NCBI GenBank assembly: GCA_039720395.1 | Contig: CM077823.1 | Span: 38,360,536-38,424,535, forward strand | From: Liquidambar formosana | Lineage: Eukaryota > Streptophyta > Magnoliopsida > Saxifragales > Altingiaceae | Length of the DNA: 64,000 nucleotides | Direction: 5' to 3' | Position numbers and translations under genes: made by a program | Shown here: in pieces, positions 35,000 through 46,830 of the stretch | How the letters are laid out: each line of letters opens with the position of its first letter | Position numbering within the stretch: the first letter of the stretch is position 1 | The notes under the pieces: generated by a model | Told to the model about the DNA's origin: nothing | The model's input: only the letters and a program-made list of their open reading frames with translations | The model's database searches: none

Positions 35000-36156
35000 A
35001 TGGCAGATTTACGAGATGAATATGGCAGCCCAATTCAACTGACCGACGAACGTGGTAATCCGGTTCAGCTGACCGACGAATATGGCAATCCGATGCATCT
35101 TTCCGGCGTTGCAACCACGCACGGCACAACGGCGACCACTGGAATGCACGGTGGTGCACCGGAGATTCCAAGTGGGTTGGAAACCGTCAAGCATGGTGGT
35201 GCCCCGGAGGCTGGGGCCGGTCATGGAGGTGGGCAGCGGGAGCAGCAGCAGGTTCAGCGCTCCAGCAGTTCAAGCTCTAGCTCGGTGAGATAAAGGATAC
35301 ACTGATATAGTTATGACTTATGAGCAACGCCTCCTTTTATTTATTTATTTATTTATTTTTAAATTTATTATTATTATTATTATTATTTTTTTGGGTTAAG
35401 TATTTTTTTAAAAAATAAAAAATTTAAAGAATTGAACGGGTGATCAGAGTGATTTTCCTATCTATCTGGACCAAGATAGCCCATCGGCGTGACTAAAATA
35501 GCATATTTTTTATTCACCCACCCGCTAATAGCCGTGGGTTCTACCGTTCTTCTTTTAGGAAAATAGTACTTCATATTTCAAATTCACAAATAATAAAATC
35601 CCTACGATGTGACATAAGTCTATATACTATCACAAATTAATTTCTTAAACGAGAAATTGTGGGACTCATCCAAATTAATGCACGGGTGAATAAATTAGGT
35701 GAATAGTATGGATTAAATAGCATTATCCAAAAATTAATTTTTGATAACATATAGACTTTGCGCCACATCAAATGGGATCTGATTTTCGGTAAATAATATG
35801 GCTCAAACACCTTTTTTTTTTTTTTAATACTAATACATTAAGCTTATTTACTCTACAATTACTGTTATTTTCATGCAATTCGCTGTACTAAATATAATAT
35901 AATCTTTTCATTTGTTTAGTCTGAGGATGATGGGCAAGGTGGGAGGAGGAAGAAGAAGGGACTGAAGGAGAAAATAAAGGAGAAGTTGTCTGGTGGAAAG
36001 AGCAAGGATGAGCGTGAGCAGACCACGGGTGTCACCGCTAGCACCACCACCACCACCACTAGCACCACCACTCCAGGGCTGCACCACCAGGAACATGAGA
36101 AGAAAAGCATTGTGGAGAAGATAAAGGAGAAATTACCAGGCCACCACAACCATTGA
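35000..36156 (+). CDS. dehydrin, YnSK2 type (LEA group 2)
   Basis: Two exons, 35000-35284 and 35920-36156, join to 173 residues. Y-segments crowd the N-terminus: DEYGSP (6-11), a degenerate DERGNP (16-21) and a canonical TDEYGNP (25-31). A glycine- and histidine-rich phi region follows. The serine tract (88-96, then EDD) is interrupted exactly by the intron, the characteristic position in Y/S-type dehydrins. K-segments are [14 protein letters not shown] (about 107-120) and [15 protein letters not shown] (155-169). A threonine run separates them. Dehydrins are disordered, hydrophilic proteins that protect membranes and enzymes during dehydration and cold. Serine-tract phosphorylation promotes nuclear localisation in some members. 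An ABRE 200 bases upstream fits ABA induction. The 635-bp intron shows no gene. Confidence 0.95.
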
Positions 36157-36932
36157 AGAAGTGTGAATTTGAAAATGGTATTGGGCAGGGTGTGTGTAGA
36201 AAAGGTCGTTTGTTGCTTAGAATGTGCATCTAGGGATAGATTTTATGTTGGTGTGAGCTTGTGAGAGGTGCTGTAGTAAAATGGTTAAGGATGATGTATC
36301 AAATCATGACTATCTCATGTGTTGAATTTTCTATTGAGGGTTTTGTTGCCTTTTTTCCCTTTCTGCTTCTCTTTTTGAACGTCATAAGAAACTAATCAAA
36401 TCAATCAACATGATCAATGAACAAAATAACTATTATTCTATTACAAAAAGTAAACATGGGAGTATATTCTAGCACATTAAAATAGAAAATCAATTGCATA
36501 CCAAATTCACAACAATCACAAACCCATAATTCATGTTCCAAAAGTGACCTCATACATGTTTTCTTGTCCAAAAAAGAATAAAAGAGAGAGAAATCCATAG
36601 TCTACAGAACAAAAGCAACCCCTTCATGATCAATTGACAATTAATATTGCAGCCCATAATCATGTCCATGGTTGGAACCTGCATGCACAATTTCCATACA
36701 AGATTTAGGACTCCACCATGGGAGCAGAATAATATAAATTAAACATAATAATCCCCAACTTGTAAAAAAGAATAACAATACAAGCTTAATTTGAGATAAC
36801 TGCGCGCCTCAAAAACATTCTTTCTTATGAAAGCCTTTCAGCATATATATAGCAATAATGCATCAAGATTATGGCCATTACAGCCACTGTTATATATTCT
36901 TATCCTATTTATCCACAGTCCACACATAGGTC

Positions 36933-36976
<44 letters not shown>

Positions 36977-37562
36977 GTGAGTAGGAATTTAGAAAACTTT
37001 GGTAACTACTGTCGGTTTGTCAAATAGACATTATTACCCAAGCCAAGCCTAAGCCGTATTAAATCTTCACTAGGCTTTCTTTCCTAGTTTTGAAAGTTAG
37101 TGTTCTTTGAAAATTAAGTCTCATTAGAGCTGGGTGTTAGAAGATTCAAACCCATGACAGAGGACCCTGACAAGCAATTTTGTCTCCAAGCTTCTCTCAC
37201 TGTCATTCTTTTTGAGTTAATCAGGTTACTATGTGAGAATTTTGTTTTAGAGATTTTGCAACAAACCCATAAAAGCTAATGACGCAACATGAGAAGGTTT
37301 ATGAAGCAAAAGGTGAAGAAACTACACCAACATAAACACACACACACACAGCAGCTCATATCTTAAGTGGCTTTCCTATTTATGTTGCAGGAACCCATAA
37401 GAAACTTATTATGACCAAGACCACATCTCCTTTGCCACTGAGATAACTTCAATCAGTAGGTTGACATGACAATATTGTTATCGAAAAAATTATAATGTGC
37501 TGTTAATATATGCCACAGTGACATCAGAAGAGGGGGAACAAATCAGTAAAGAAATCACTCAC
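36157..37562. other. intergenic region after the dehydrin
   Basis: No supported coding sequence. A GA microsatellite of about 19 units lies at 36937-36975 and a short CA run at 37336-37350. The right end borders a cryptic minus-strand exon (37563-37730), so transcripts from that strand may extend into this region. Confidence 0.5.
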
Positions 37563-37730
37563 TTTCGAGAAACTGCTCGCCAAGAAAGCTGCAAGTTAAG
37601 AAGACGTTCCTTAAGACTAGGCATTGCATCAGCAGACCCTCAAGGCCTCAAGTAATGCTTCAATTTATTTCTGGGATCCCCAGTACATCTTGAAAGAGCA
37701 GACAATCTAAACACTGCTTGAGACAGGCTC
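37563..37730 (-). other. candidate spliced exon of an unknown minus-strand transcript
   Basis: The minus strand shows a strong acceptor (TTTCCTTTGTTAG, ending at 37731) and a strong donor (AAA|GTGAGT after 37563). In one frame the exon reads 29 protein-like codons (SLSQAVFRLSALSRCTGD, then a stretch ending KHYLRP) to a TGA at 37640-37642. In the same frame it continues with MPSLKERLLNLQLSWRAVSR to another stop just inside the intron. Both halves look like protein, so the exon could be a last coding exon, a conserved short ORF in a noncoding transcript, or a gene broken by one stop. A possible 5' end with AAACCCTAAACAGC lies near 38320. I do not recognise the family and could not define upstream exons. 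Confidence 0.35.
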
Positions 37731-38443
37731 CTAACAAAGGAAAAAAAGAAAAAAAGGTCACTTAGCATAGGAAACAAATAGGAAAGGGGTGACGACAAAT
37801 GCCATGGTCATTTAGCATGGGAAATATATATGTACAAGTAAAGCAACCCAAGAATGACCACACCACAACACTATCCCAAGTTAGGTTTGGAGCTCCCTTC
37901 CGCTGTTTATGCAATGATGCTGCACTTTTGTTCATTTATTAACAAATTTCTCTTTTGCTGATAAATTAAAAGAAAAAAAGAAAGAAAAAAAAAAAGAGGA
38001 AATCTGAAAGAAATTTATAGGAAATATAGATCCATATATATTTAAAGGAAAATCAATGAAAAAACAAGTAGATAGTGAAGAAGATCAAACAGCTCTACAA
38101 ATAATTGATAGTGAAATAAAAGGGGGGAAAAAGCACATACATCTATTTCCTTTATTTGATCATGAAGAATTTCAACCAAACAAATATTATCAAACAAAAC
38201 TACAATTTTGAATAAATATGAGTAATATATTTAGGAAATATATATGTACAATTTAGAGTTGATGAAGGAGAAGAAGAATTGGAATATGTTAGAGATGAGG
38301 GTAAGATTGGTGCTGTTTAGGGTTTTCTTTTCTGAAAACAGAGGAATCAATGAAGCAGATGGTGATGTAATTACAAAGGTAGAGACAATTAAACAATCTT
38401 CAATTAATTGGGACAGAGAAAGAGAGAGAAAGGGAAATTACCG

Positions 38444-41400
38444 TCAATATGGGGTATCTTTAATTACGACGGAAGGCACGTGTTGGACTTTGTAAGAATC
38501 CTCTCCTCCTTCTCCATTTACCTGCTTGAACCCTTTTTGTGAATGCTTCAGACATGAGTGAGATCTCCAATTGTTGGAGGGTAGTGATGAATCTCAATCC
38601 ATCCGGAATCATCTTCAACTCTTCGCAGTCGTAAATTTGTAATTTAGAGAGAGTGGGCATGGCTTCGTCACTCACACTCCATTCCTCCAAGTTGGGCAGA
38701 CTCCAAAGTACTAGATATTTGAGTTGTGGAAAGCCTTTCGAAGAGCAAACCATTTCCTTCCCAACGAACGCAAGATCAAAATTGAGGATAGTTAAGTTGG
38801 GCAGCTTCTCCAGCGTGGGCATTGGATCTTCCTCGAGGTAAGAATTCCATAGAATTAACTTGGTGAGGTTTGGAGGGAATTGGGGGTATTCTGGTAACTT
38901 CCTTATCATACCATCCACAAACAGTTTATAAAGTTGCTGACGTCCAGAGAATAGTCGTTGTAGATCCGATTGCCCAACTTCAGACTCGACACTAATACTT
39001 AAGGAACGAAGACGGTTTAAGGAGGCATTTGGTGATATCAAAATTCCCTCAAACTCTGTAAGGCTCTCGCATTTCCCTATTCGCAATTTTCTGAGATTCC
39101 TCAATTTGGTCAGCCCCTTGACATCAAAGTGACGTGTGTCAAAGCCTTCTAGAGTTAACAGATTGCTCAAATTACCCACTTGCAACTTACCACATTTAGT
39201 AAAATGAATAAATATTTTTAAACATATATGTCTCAATTGTTCCATCTTCCATATCACATTCGGTAATGATATTGAATTCATTCCATACCTTAAAATTAGA
39301 GTCTGTAAGAACCTCAAATTACCAATAGATGATGGAATGCTTGTTATGTTCCAACACTCTAAGCTTAAGTACCTCAAGTGTACTAACTTTCCTATTGCCC
39401 TTGGGAACTTTCCTAAGATTTTACAACTGTCGAAATCCAATACTTTAAGCAACTTGAAGTCGCTAAACTTGGATATCATCTTTTGCGAAATTTCTATTTC
39501 ATAAGGCCAAAAAATAAGAGAGATTGCACGTAAGGAGTTATATATTATGGGGAAAGAATTCAAAGATTCTTCGCTCAAATGGATGGCAAGTCTACGAACC
39601 CGACTAGTTGAATTTGTTGTGGTTGCCATGGAAGAAAGAGAGTCCACTTGCTCCTTTTGTTCTAGAAGATGAACATTCTTAAGAAAATTTTCCTGCCTGG
39701 CCTTTAACAAGGAAAAGTCACGCATAAGATCATGGAGACGACAAGTCTTGACCGTTCCGGTTGACCCCTTTTCCCCCACTTGAACCATGCACCTTTGTAT
39801 CAATTCATCTAAGTAACATTTTGCGACATCCTCCAATGATTCTCCTTCCTCCACCTCATACTGTGATGGAGACACTATGCCTTCCGCCACCCATAACTTG
39901 TACAATTTCTTTGACGGTATATCGAAGTCCTCTGGGAAGTGACCTAAATGAAGGAAACATGGTTTTAATTCGTATGGTAATTCATGGTAGCTTAAAGCCA
40001 AAACCTCATATACTCCCGAGTGTTGTTGATCATGGCCTTCGCCTCTTCGTAAATACAATTTGATATTTTCAAGCACCATATTCCAGTCATGCAATGCGTT
40101 TTTTCTTGCCAAAATTCCTCCTAGCACAACAATAGCCAGTGGTAAACCTTTGCACCTTCTAACCATTTCCTTCCCCAACTTTTCCTTTTCTGTGTCAATT
40201 TTAAAGTCTGCACACAGTAAATTGAGAGTTATAGTCACAAAATTAAGAGTAATAGGCTCGGAATTTATATTTTAAAATTTTTGTAGTTACTTCTAAACTA
40301 TGGTTAAAACCATATGAATGGGAACGGGCAAATAAAGTACAATATTTTGACAATAATTAGCTATAGCAAGGTTTTCTTTCCATAATCTAGAACAAAATTG
40401 CTTGAATGCCGGTGATATATTTAATATTTATTATTTATGTCAATAAAATTCAAGAATTTGTAGATTTATACTCTGAAAAAGGAGGAACTTGAATTCTTTG
40501 AATAGCAGGCCGGACTCAACAAATTAAATATATGATGTTAGCTATTACAACTTAATCATTACATTATTCCCGAATATAACTTTTACTTTCTGTGATTTTA
40601 TTTAGTACCAATGATTCTTCAATTTTTGTTTGGCCATATATTAATATAAATTAAGTTAATGTTATCATATATATTGTACATATTCATCCATGTAATCATT
40701 AATATATTGCAGTTAAAGTGATAAATTATGTTTAGGTAAGAACCCTTTTTTACCAAACAAAAATCTGAGGATCGAATCCCAAATATATTACTATGATTTT
40801 GCAGCAAGAAATTTCCGAATCGAAATTACTTTTGTTCACTATCATTCTTAGGTGGCTTTTCTTGACTAAGCCACCTAAGCAAAATTACTAAAATTTTGCT
40901 AAAAAATATGTTCCATGGTCTGATGGTCACCCTGTCCTTAGAAAATGTTTACATGAAAAATTGACAATCTATTATTGTAAAAATATTTCCAGACATGTCT
41001 GCTTGTTCATCAATGTAAATTGGACGTAGTAAGTCAGGAAAAAATTGAAAAGTTGTCTTCCAACTTTGTGTTTCATTCCGGTTGCAATGGTTATTAATTG
41101 ATCATGCCCCCAGGCCATATGTTGTGCTGTTTGGTCTCTAACTATGCTGAGTTCAAGTTTGGCCCAAGCTAAATCCTACCTTAGCATTAATCCCTACTTA
41201 CCATAGGATTGGGTCTATCTCACCCAATCTCAACCTACTAAAAAAAGCAGTAAAATTTGGAGCAGTCTACCTAAGTAGAATTAAACATTTCAAATATTCA
41301 ATATGTCTAGAAGTGCTTGTGGAATAGGGTGAGTATATAAACTACCTGGATCATCTTCTTTTGGGAAGGCCTTTTTCCGTAACAACTTCCAACCATCTTC

Positions 41401-42382
41401 TTCGTTTAGATACGATGGTTCATGGAGAAAACCTCTAGGATCAGCATGCTCAGCCACTTCTTTATTGCGAGTAGTGAGCAATATTTTACTACCCACTTTT
41501 CCAACAGGGAATGCAGCACCTAAACTATCCCAAGCGTCAACTCTCCAAATGTCGTCAAGGATCACCAGATATTTCTTCTTCTGTTGAACTTCATAAAGCC
41601 TCTTCACAAGTTCTTCATCACTCAATTTTATCTCTCTTTCTCTGCTCAGATGGAGAGATGAGCCCAATTAAAATTCCTTCCCAAATATATCTTGGTTGGA
41701 ATTGTTGGGATACAGAAGCCCAAGCGAAACCATCAAAATGACGCCTAATATCACTGTGATGGTAAATCTTTTTCGCAAGAGTGGTCTTGCCTAGACCACC
41801 CATTCCACAAATGGAAACAACTCCACATGGTTTCTCTTCATTCACCAACAGCGCCACCAAATCCTTTACGGCTCCGTCCAATCCAACTGTATACTCTTCA
41901 ACAATATGGGAATAAACGCGCCTCAAATTTTGTCTTGCCCTGAGCGTAGAACTCGAGCCTTCACCATCACTTTGAGGTACTATTCCATAATTTTGCAAAG
42001 ATGATCTGAGGTTAGAGATCCTGGTTTTAATTGCCTCAATCTCCGAGCCAACCTTGTGAATTTCCTTGGCTTCACCAAGGATACAAGCATACCTTTTGAA
42101 TGCGTTCTGGATCCCTCCTCTTCTTCTAGATGCGACTTTGAGGAAATAAGTTTCAATGACAGCCTCGGCATCATAAGCGGCTTCTCTGATTTCTGAAACC
42201 CAAGCTTGAAGGGTCTTATTTTCTTCTTGCCTTTTATCTGCATCTTCCAAGTAGCTCTGCATTAGCTTCAGCTCCCTTTGCATCTGCTCGACTTGGCCGC
42301 TCACCCCAGACAAGAAATTCACTTCTTGCTCGAGCAAGTTACCAAGCTGTCCCACAACAGAGGATATTACAGACTCAGCCAT
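38444..42382 (-). pseudogene. CC-NB-ARC-LRR resistance protein homologue (RPP8/RPP13-like), disrupted by two frameshifts
   Basis: The start ATG at 42382 gives MAESVISSVVGQ, an Rx-type coiled-coil domain with an EDVID-like motif (DAEAVIE, residues 71-77), then NB-ARC: P-loop GMGGLGKTT (193-201) and RNBS-A (HFDGFAWASVS). The frame closes after 254 codons at 41618. Family sequence resumes in another frame at about 41635: kinase-2 YLVILDDIW and RNBS-B GSKILLTTR, to a donor at 41346. After an intron (40208-41345) exon 2 continues with GLPLAIVVLGG, an RNBS-D-like CFLHLGHFPEDF, an MHD-like RLHDLMRD, and leucine-rich repeats. At about 38515-38525 the frame shifts again: the annotated frame ends RAFRRN, while the alternative frame carries the expected GGEDSYKVQHVPSV and stops at 38444. 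Intact members are intracellular immune receptors. Either this is a pseudogene or both breaks are sequence errors. Confidence 0.85.
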
Positions 42383-43912
42383 CTTCTTCGATCTTCTTCT
42401 TTCACCAAACAAAGGATATAAGCCTTTTTTTTCTTTTGTATGTATGATTGTAACCAAGTCTGTCCTAACTTTATATCAGTTTCTACCTCTACCAGCGACC
42501 CACAATGGGCGTTTTGACAACTTGGATTTCTTAATGATGTAGGTCTTTCTTTATTCTTAGTTTCACAACTGTAGGAGACTCTATTCAATCATTTCATTAC
42601 ATTTTCTGCCTTTTTTATTTTGTTTTTTTTAATAATATTATGCTGACCAACAAGTTTTAGTTTCACAGGATGCGAGTAATTTTATTTATTTACTCCGTAT
42701 TTATTTTCTTTACAATTTTTTTTTGTTTTTGTTCCTCTCTATACCAAAATAAAATAAATAAATAAAACAAAACAAAAGGAAGGAGATATCGTCAACCGGT
42801 AAGACATTAGTTTTTATGGAAATTTTATGGTACCCACAAGGTTTTTAAGATACCATACCTATTTCCCATTTGAAATTGCTTACATACTATTTGAAGTGGT
42901 ACAAAATAGCCAATTTATCATTTGAAATGACCCATTTATCATTTACCATTTATTAACTGTTTACTATTAAAATTGACCAATTTATTATTTAAAATAACTT
43001 ACTTATTATTTAAAGTGATCTTAGGTATGATATCCCATTTTTTAACATATGTCAAGTTCCTCGACCCGACATAAGAAGCATTACAGAGTACAGACAAGAG
43101 GGGTACCATGTGGGTTGCTTTATGATGTAGGTCTTTCTTTATTTTTAATTTCACAACTGTCAGTGACTATTCAAATCATTTCATACCATATTTTGTCCTT
43201 GTTGTTAGACATGGATCTCTTCTTCCGGGTGGGGCAAAATAAACAAAGCACTAGAGGCCAGAGCGTACCAAGTGGGGCATTTTTTATTGCCTACTAGTGA
43301 AATCTGACAATTTTTTTTCCCTGGATATACTCTCTTGTTGAGAAACGCTAATCCAATTGATTCTTTTGACCGGCTATGTTTTCATACGATACAAGTGATT
43401 GTTTAGTTTTCATTGTTATTTAATTTCATCGACATTGTTCTTGGGAGAAAAAAAATGTTAGTCACTTGTGTTTTCTCCCAGCTGATTGGGCATGATAAAC
43501 AAGTAGCAGTTGCCAGAGGGCACCAAGTGGGGCACTTTTTGTTTTCGACTAGTAAACCCTGATTCCCTCCTTGTTTTTTACTTTTGAGTTTTTTTCTTTT
43601 TGAGAAACGCTAACCTAATTAAAAATAATAATACTTTAATAAAAACTCGAGAGCCTAAAAATCATGTTCACACAATATTTTTTCAAACCCAATAACAATA
43701 TGTGTTCATACAATTATAATATGACTCAAAAGTTTACAGATCATGTTCACACAATGTCTTCAGACCCAATTACAATATGACTCGAAAGCCAAGGCTTGAA
43801 AGCCGTATAGGAGTAAGAATTATAGAGGGAGAGGCACGTGCAATTATGCAATGACCATGTGCTAGCTTGTGGGTTGGAAATAGTAAGATTTTGGCCGAGA
43901 AGGATGGAATTG
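42383..43912. repeat. NLR 5' flank, duplication unit A (left part)
   Basis: This is the immediate upstream region of the NLR. It matches unit B (46262-46830) and unit C (49120-50340) along shared blocks: TTTTGACAACTTGGATTTCTT, GTAGGTCTTTCTTTATT, AGTTTCACAACTGT, GGGCACCAAGTGGGGCA and GAGAAACGCTAACCTAATTA. From 43480 to 43912 the match to 49778-50175 is long and close. The unit continues after the solo LTR at 46064-46260. A segment absent from unit B (about 42818-43040) has AGATACCATACCT at one end and AGGTATGATATCCC at the other, and may be a small inserted element. Confidence 0.8.
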
Positions 43913-46058
43913 TGTGATAACCGAATTTTTCTTAAGTTTAATTAATTAATTATAAAATTGATTGTCTTTAATTAGATTTAAACGTATGAGTTAATTTAGG
44001 ATTAACCTCAAACACGTTAAACTTTGTAGCCAAACAAGGTGATTGTTTTCTAATAAATGAGAGATAGTGTTCGTATCCTAATCAAACACTCACTTTGAAG
44101 GTAATCCTAATTAGGTTAGGATTAACTTGCACCCTATATAAGAAACCTTTATGGAGGATTTATATTATTTTGACTGAAAACAATATAAAGAGAGAAAAAA
44201 AGGGAAAAGAAAGCAAGAGAGAAGGAAAAAGAAAGGAGCTGATGCTGTTTTGTACAAATCGACTACCAACTTCGTGTCTGTCTACAGGTACCTTACCATC
44301 TGTTGACTGGTAACTTTACTGTGTTACCAAAAGTTTTTTCTCTAATCCAATCCTCCATCTCTATCACTTCTACAACCACTAAACCATCATCACCACCACT
44401 CAAAAACCCCTCCATAACTGCTGTACAAGATCATCCAACCACCAAAAATCTCTTTCTTTGGGTTTGGGTGACAAGGAAAGCCAAAAATGGTGGTTTCCAC
44501 CACTTCCCATGTACACCCTTCTACAAACATCTCTCCTACAGATTTAGGGACTGATTTTAAGGGAAAATCAGTGGGTGAACTTCTGCTTTTGCCTTGGGTA
44601 GCATTGGAAGTTAGTACAAAAATTCTGCTACTGTTTTACTACATTCTGACTGTCAACTTCACATCTGTTGACAGTCAACTTCTCTCGGATTGACTGGTAA
44701 CTTTGCTATGTTAAAAAGTAATTCAAACCTATTAATTTATAATTTAACATGAGTCTATTTTAATGGCACGTTAGTGTATATATTAATTATATTAAATATA
44801 GTAAGCATTATAAGGCCATGAGAATTAGACGTTGAACCCTTAACACACCATTTAGCTGGAGAGACTTTTTAGTTTAAGTATGATTTATTGATAAATAATA
44901 TTATTGATTTTAGGTTCTGAGCAGCGTTGGGATTGTTAGGAGTTTGATCGCTTGGATTGTTGAACGTTTGACTTGAGGTAAGGGAACTTGCATAATGTAT
45001 CGCTTTCTTTGATTAAATAAAAATAAATCTGATTTTTATTCCTCTTTTGTGAATCAATGTTTTACGGACAATTGTTTTCAAAATTGTTTCACTATCAAAG
45101 TGGTTATTTTTCATGTACTATGGGTCAAGCAAAATAGTCTTTTATTGAAATTGTTTACATACGTGTTTTGATTCTGTTTTATTTGTGAAAAATATTTGCC
45201 AAATGTTTATTGTATAAGTGTGAACTCTGGTTAGATTATTGGTCCATCCCAGCAGGGGATTCTAATACTGTTGGAAAATTGGTCCGTGCCAGCAGGGGAT
45301 TTTAATACTGTTGGTCATCAGTACTGATGTAGTGTAAAGTCCCACGATGATGAGCGCCTATTGAATGTGGTCTAGCCAGAGGAAAAACTTGTATGAACTA
45401 ATGTTTTATTGATTTATATTATCGATTAGTGATTTTAAAGTGATTTATCGAATGAATTGTTATCAAAAGTGTTTTAGTGTCATTGTTTATTGAATTGAAA
45501 GCAAGAGAATTACTTTTAAAAGTTTATATGCCTATCAAATTGAAAGAAATGATTTATTGTAAAACTCTATCGTTTTGTTACTCATGTTTTTTTTAAATCA
45601 ATCGTGCGAATATGCTTGACCTCTTCCTGTATATATTGTGTAATGTTTTCTTGCTGAGCGTTATGCTCACCCCTTATATTTTTCCCCACATGATTAGCTT
45701 GATGTGAGTGGCTTCCGCGTACGAAGAGTTAGGGTGTCGACAGCTTGATCTGCTAGTTTAGTTGAAACTTTATTTTAGTAGTTAGAAGAATTTAATTTGC
45801 TATCTCAGTGGATATTGTAGTAGGTTATTGGAGGTTACAAATTATTTTGATGGATGTGGATTTATTCAGTTATTTCATTTAATTATTGAGACGTACTTTA
45901 AATATGCTACAATTCGAATTTTATTGTGAATAAATTACTGGAGACAAGTTTATTAGAGGTTGATTTTGTTAAGTGGTCTAGCCTATGTAGGACGTAATCT
46001 TATGTGAATTATAACAATCATGTCGTCAAATCCAGTCTTTTGGGTTTGGGGTGTGACA
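43913..46058 (+). mobile_element. solo LTR (probable Ty3/gypsy type), 2,146 bp, with 5-bp target-site duplication
   Basis: The element starts TGTGATAACC and ends GGGGTGTGACA, the TG..CA termini of LTRs. It is flanked by AATTG on both sides (43908-43912 and 46059-46063), a 5-bp duplication. The paralogous unit C reads GGAATTGGGTCTGAAG at about 50168-50183 with a single AATTG, which is the empty site. A TATA box (CTATATAAG) lies 221 bases inside the left end. A 40-odd-bp direct repeat (CAGCAGGGGATT..TAATACTGTTGG) occurs at about 45249-45310. No gag, pol or internal region is present, so recombination between two LTRs has probably removed the rest. Assignment to Ty3/gypsy rests on length and terminal sequence only. 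Confidence 0.8.
44134..44142 (+). promoter_or_regulatory. TATA box of the LTR promoter
   Basis: CTATATAAG sits in an otherwise AT-moderate part of the LTR, upstream of an A-rich leader (CAATATAAAGAGAGAAAAAAAG). This is the expected place for the U3 promoter that starts retrotransposon transcription. Its orientation is rightward, away from the NLR coding region. Activity is inferred. Confidence 0.45.
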
Positions 46059-46261
46059 AATTGGGTCTGAAGTTAGAGTGTCCTAATTGGCGTTGTAGCA
46101 TTTAATTGGCGTTGTAGCATTTAATTGGCATTCTTGTGTTTTAATTTTTTATTAGCAATTTAGGGTATCATAGGTGTTACCCTTGTTTACGTTTTAATTA
46201 GACTATTCTTCTAATAGCCTATGTGAGACTCTTCATATTTACACAGACAACGAAGATTTCC

Positions 46262-46830
46262 ATAACAAAGGATACTACAGATCACTCTGCAACCCTCTTC
46301 TTCGATATGATCTTCTTCTTCCACCAAACAAAGGATAGAAGCCTTTTTTTTCTTTTTGTATGTATGATTGTAGCCAAGTCTGCCCTAACTTTTTATCAGT
46401 TCCTACCTCTACCAGCGACGTCCCGCGATGGGCGTTTTGACAACTTGGATTTCTTAAAGATGCAGGTCTTTCTTTATTCTTAGTTTCACAACTATAGGAG
46501 ACTCTATTCAATTAATTTCATAACATTTTCTGCCTTTTGTTTTTGTTTTTTTAATAATATTCTCCTGACCAACCAGGTTATATATTTGAGAAATTTTATT
46601 TATTTATTTTCTTTACAATTGTTTTTTTTTTTTTAATAATTTTTTTTATCTCCCCTATGCCAGAAAAAAAAAAAGGAAAAAAAAGAAAAGGAGAGATATC
46701 GTCCACTAGTAAGGCATTAATGTTCTTGGAAACAACATATGTCAAGTTCCTCATACTGAGTCGGACCCGACATAAGAAATTACAGACGAGGGGCACCAAG
46801 TGGGTTGCTCTTTGACGTGGTCAATTTTTA
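46262..46830. pseudogene. NLR duplication unit B with a decayed NLR start region
   Basis: Downstream of the right part of unit A (46064-46260) the sequence changes to a copy of the NLR start and its leader. 46268-46330 (GGATACTACAGATCA..., CCTCTTCTTCGAT..., CACCAAACAAAGGATA) aligns with 42363-42422, which spans the functional start codon. In unit B the start codon has been lost by substitution and insertion. The leader match then runs to about 46830. The order NLR, unit A, NLR-start relic, unit B is what a head-to-tail tandem duplication followed by deletion of the second coding region would leave. Confidence 0.7.

Noticed and set aside
35908..36149. Antisense open frames over dehydrin exon 2
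   Set aside because: They mirror the lysine- and threonine-rich dehydrin sequence; the dehydrin domains on the plus strand are clear.
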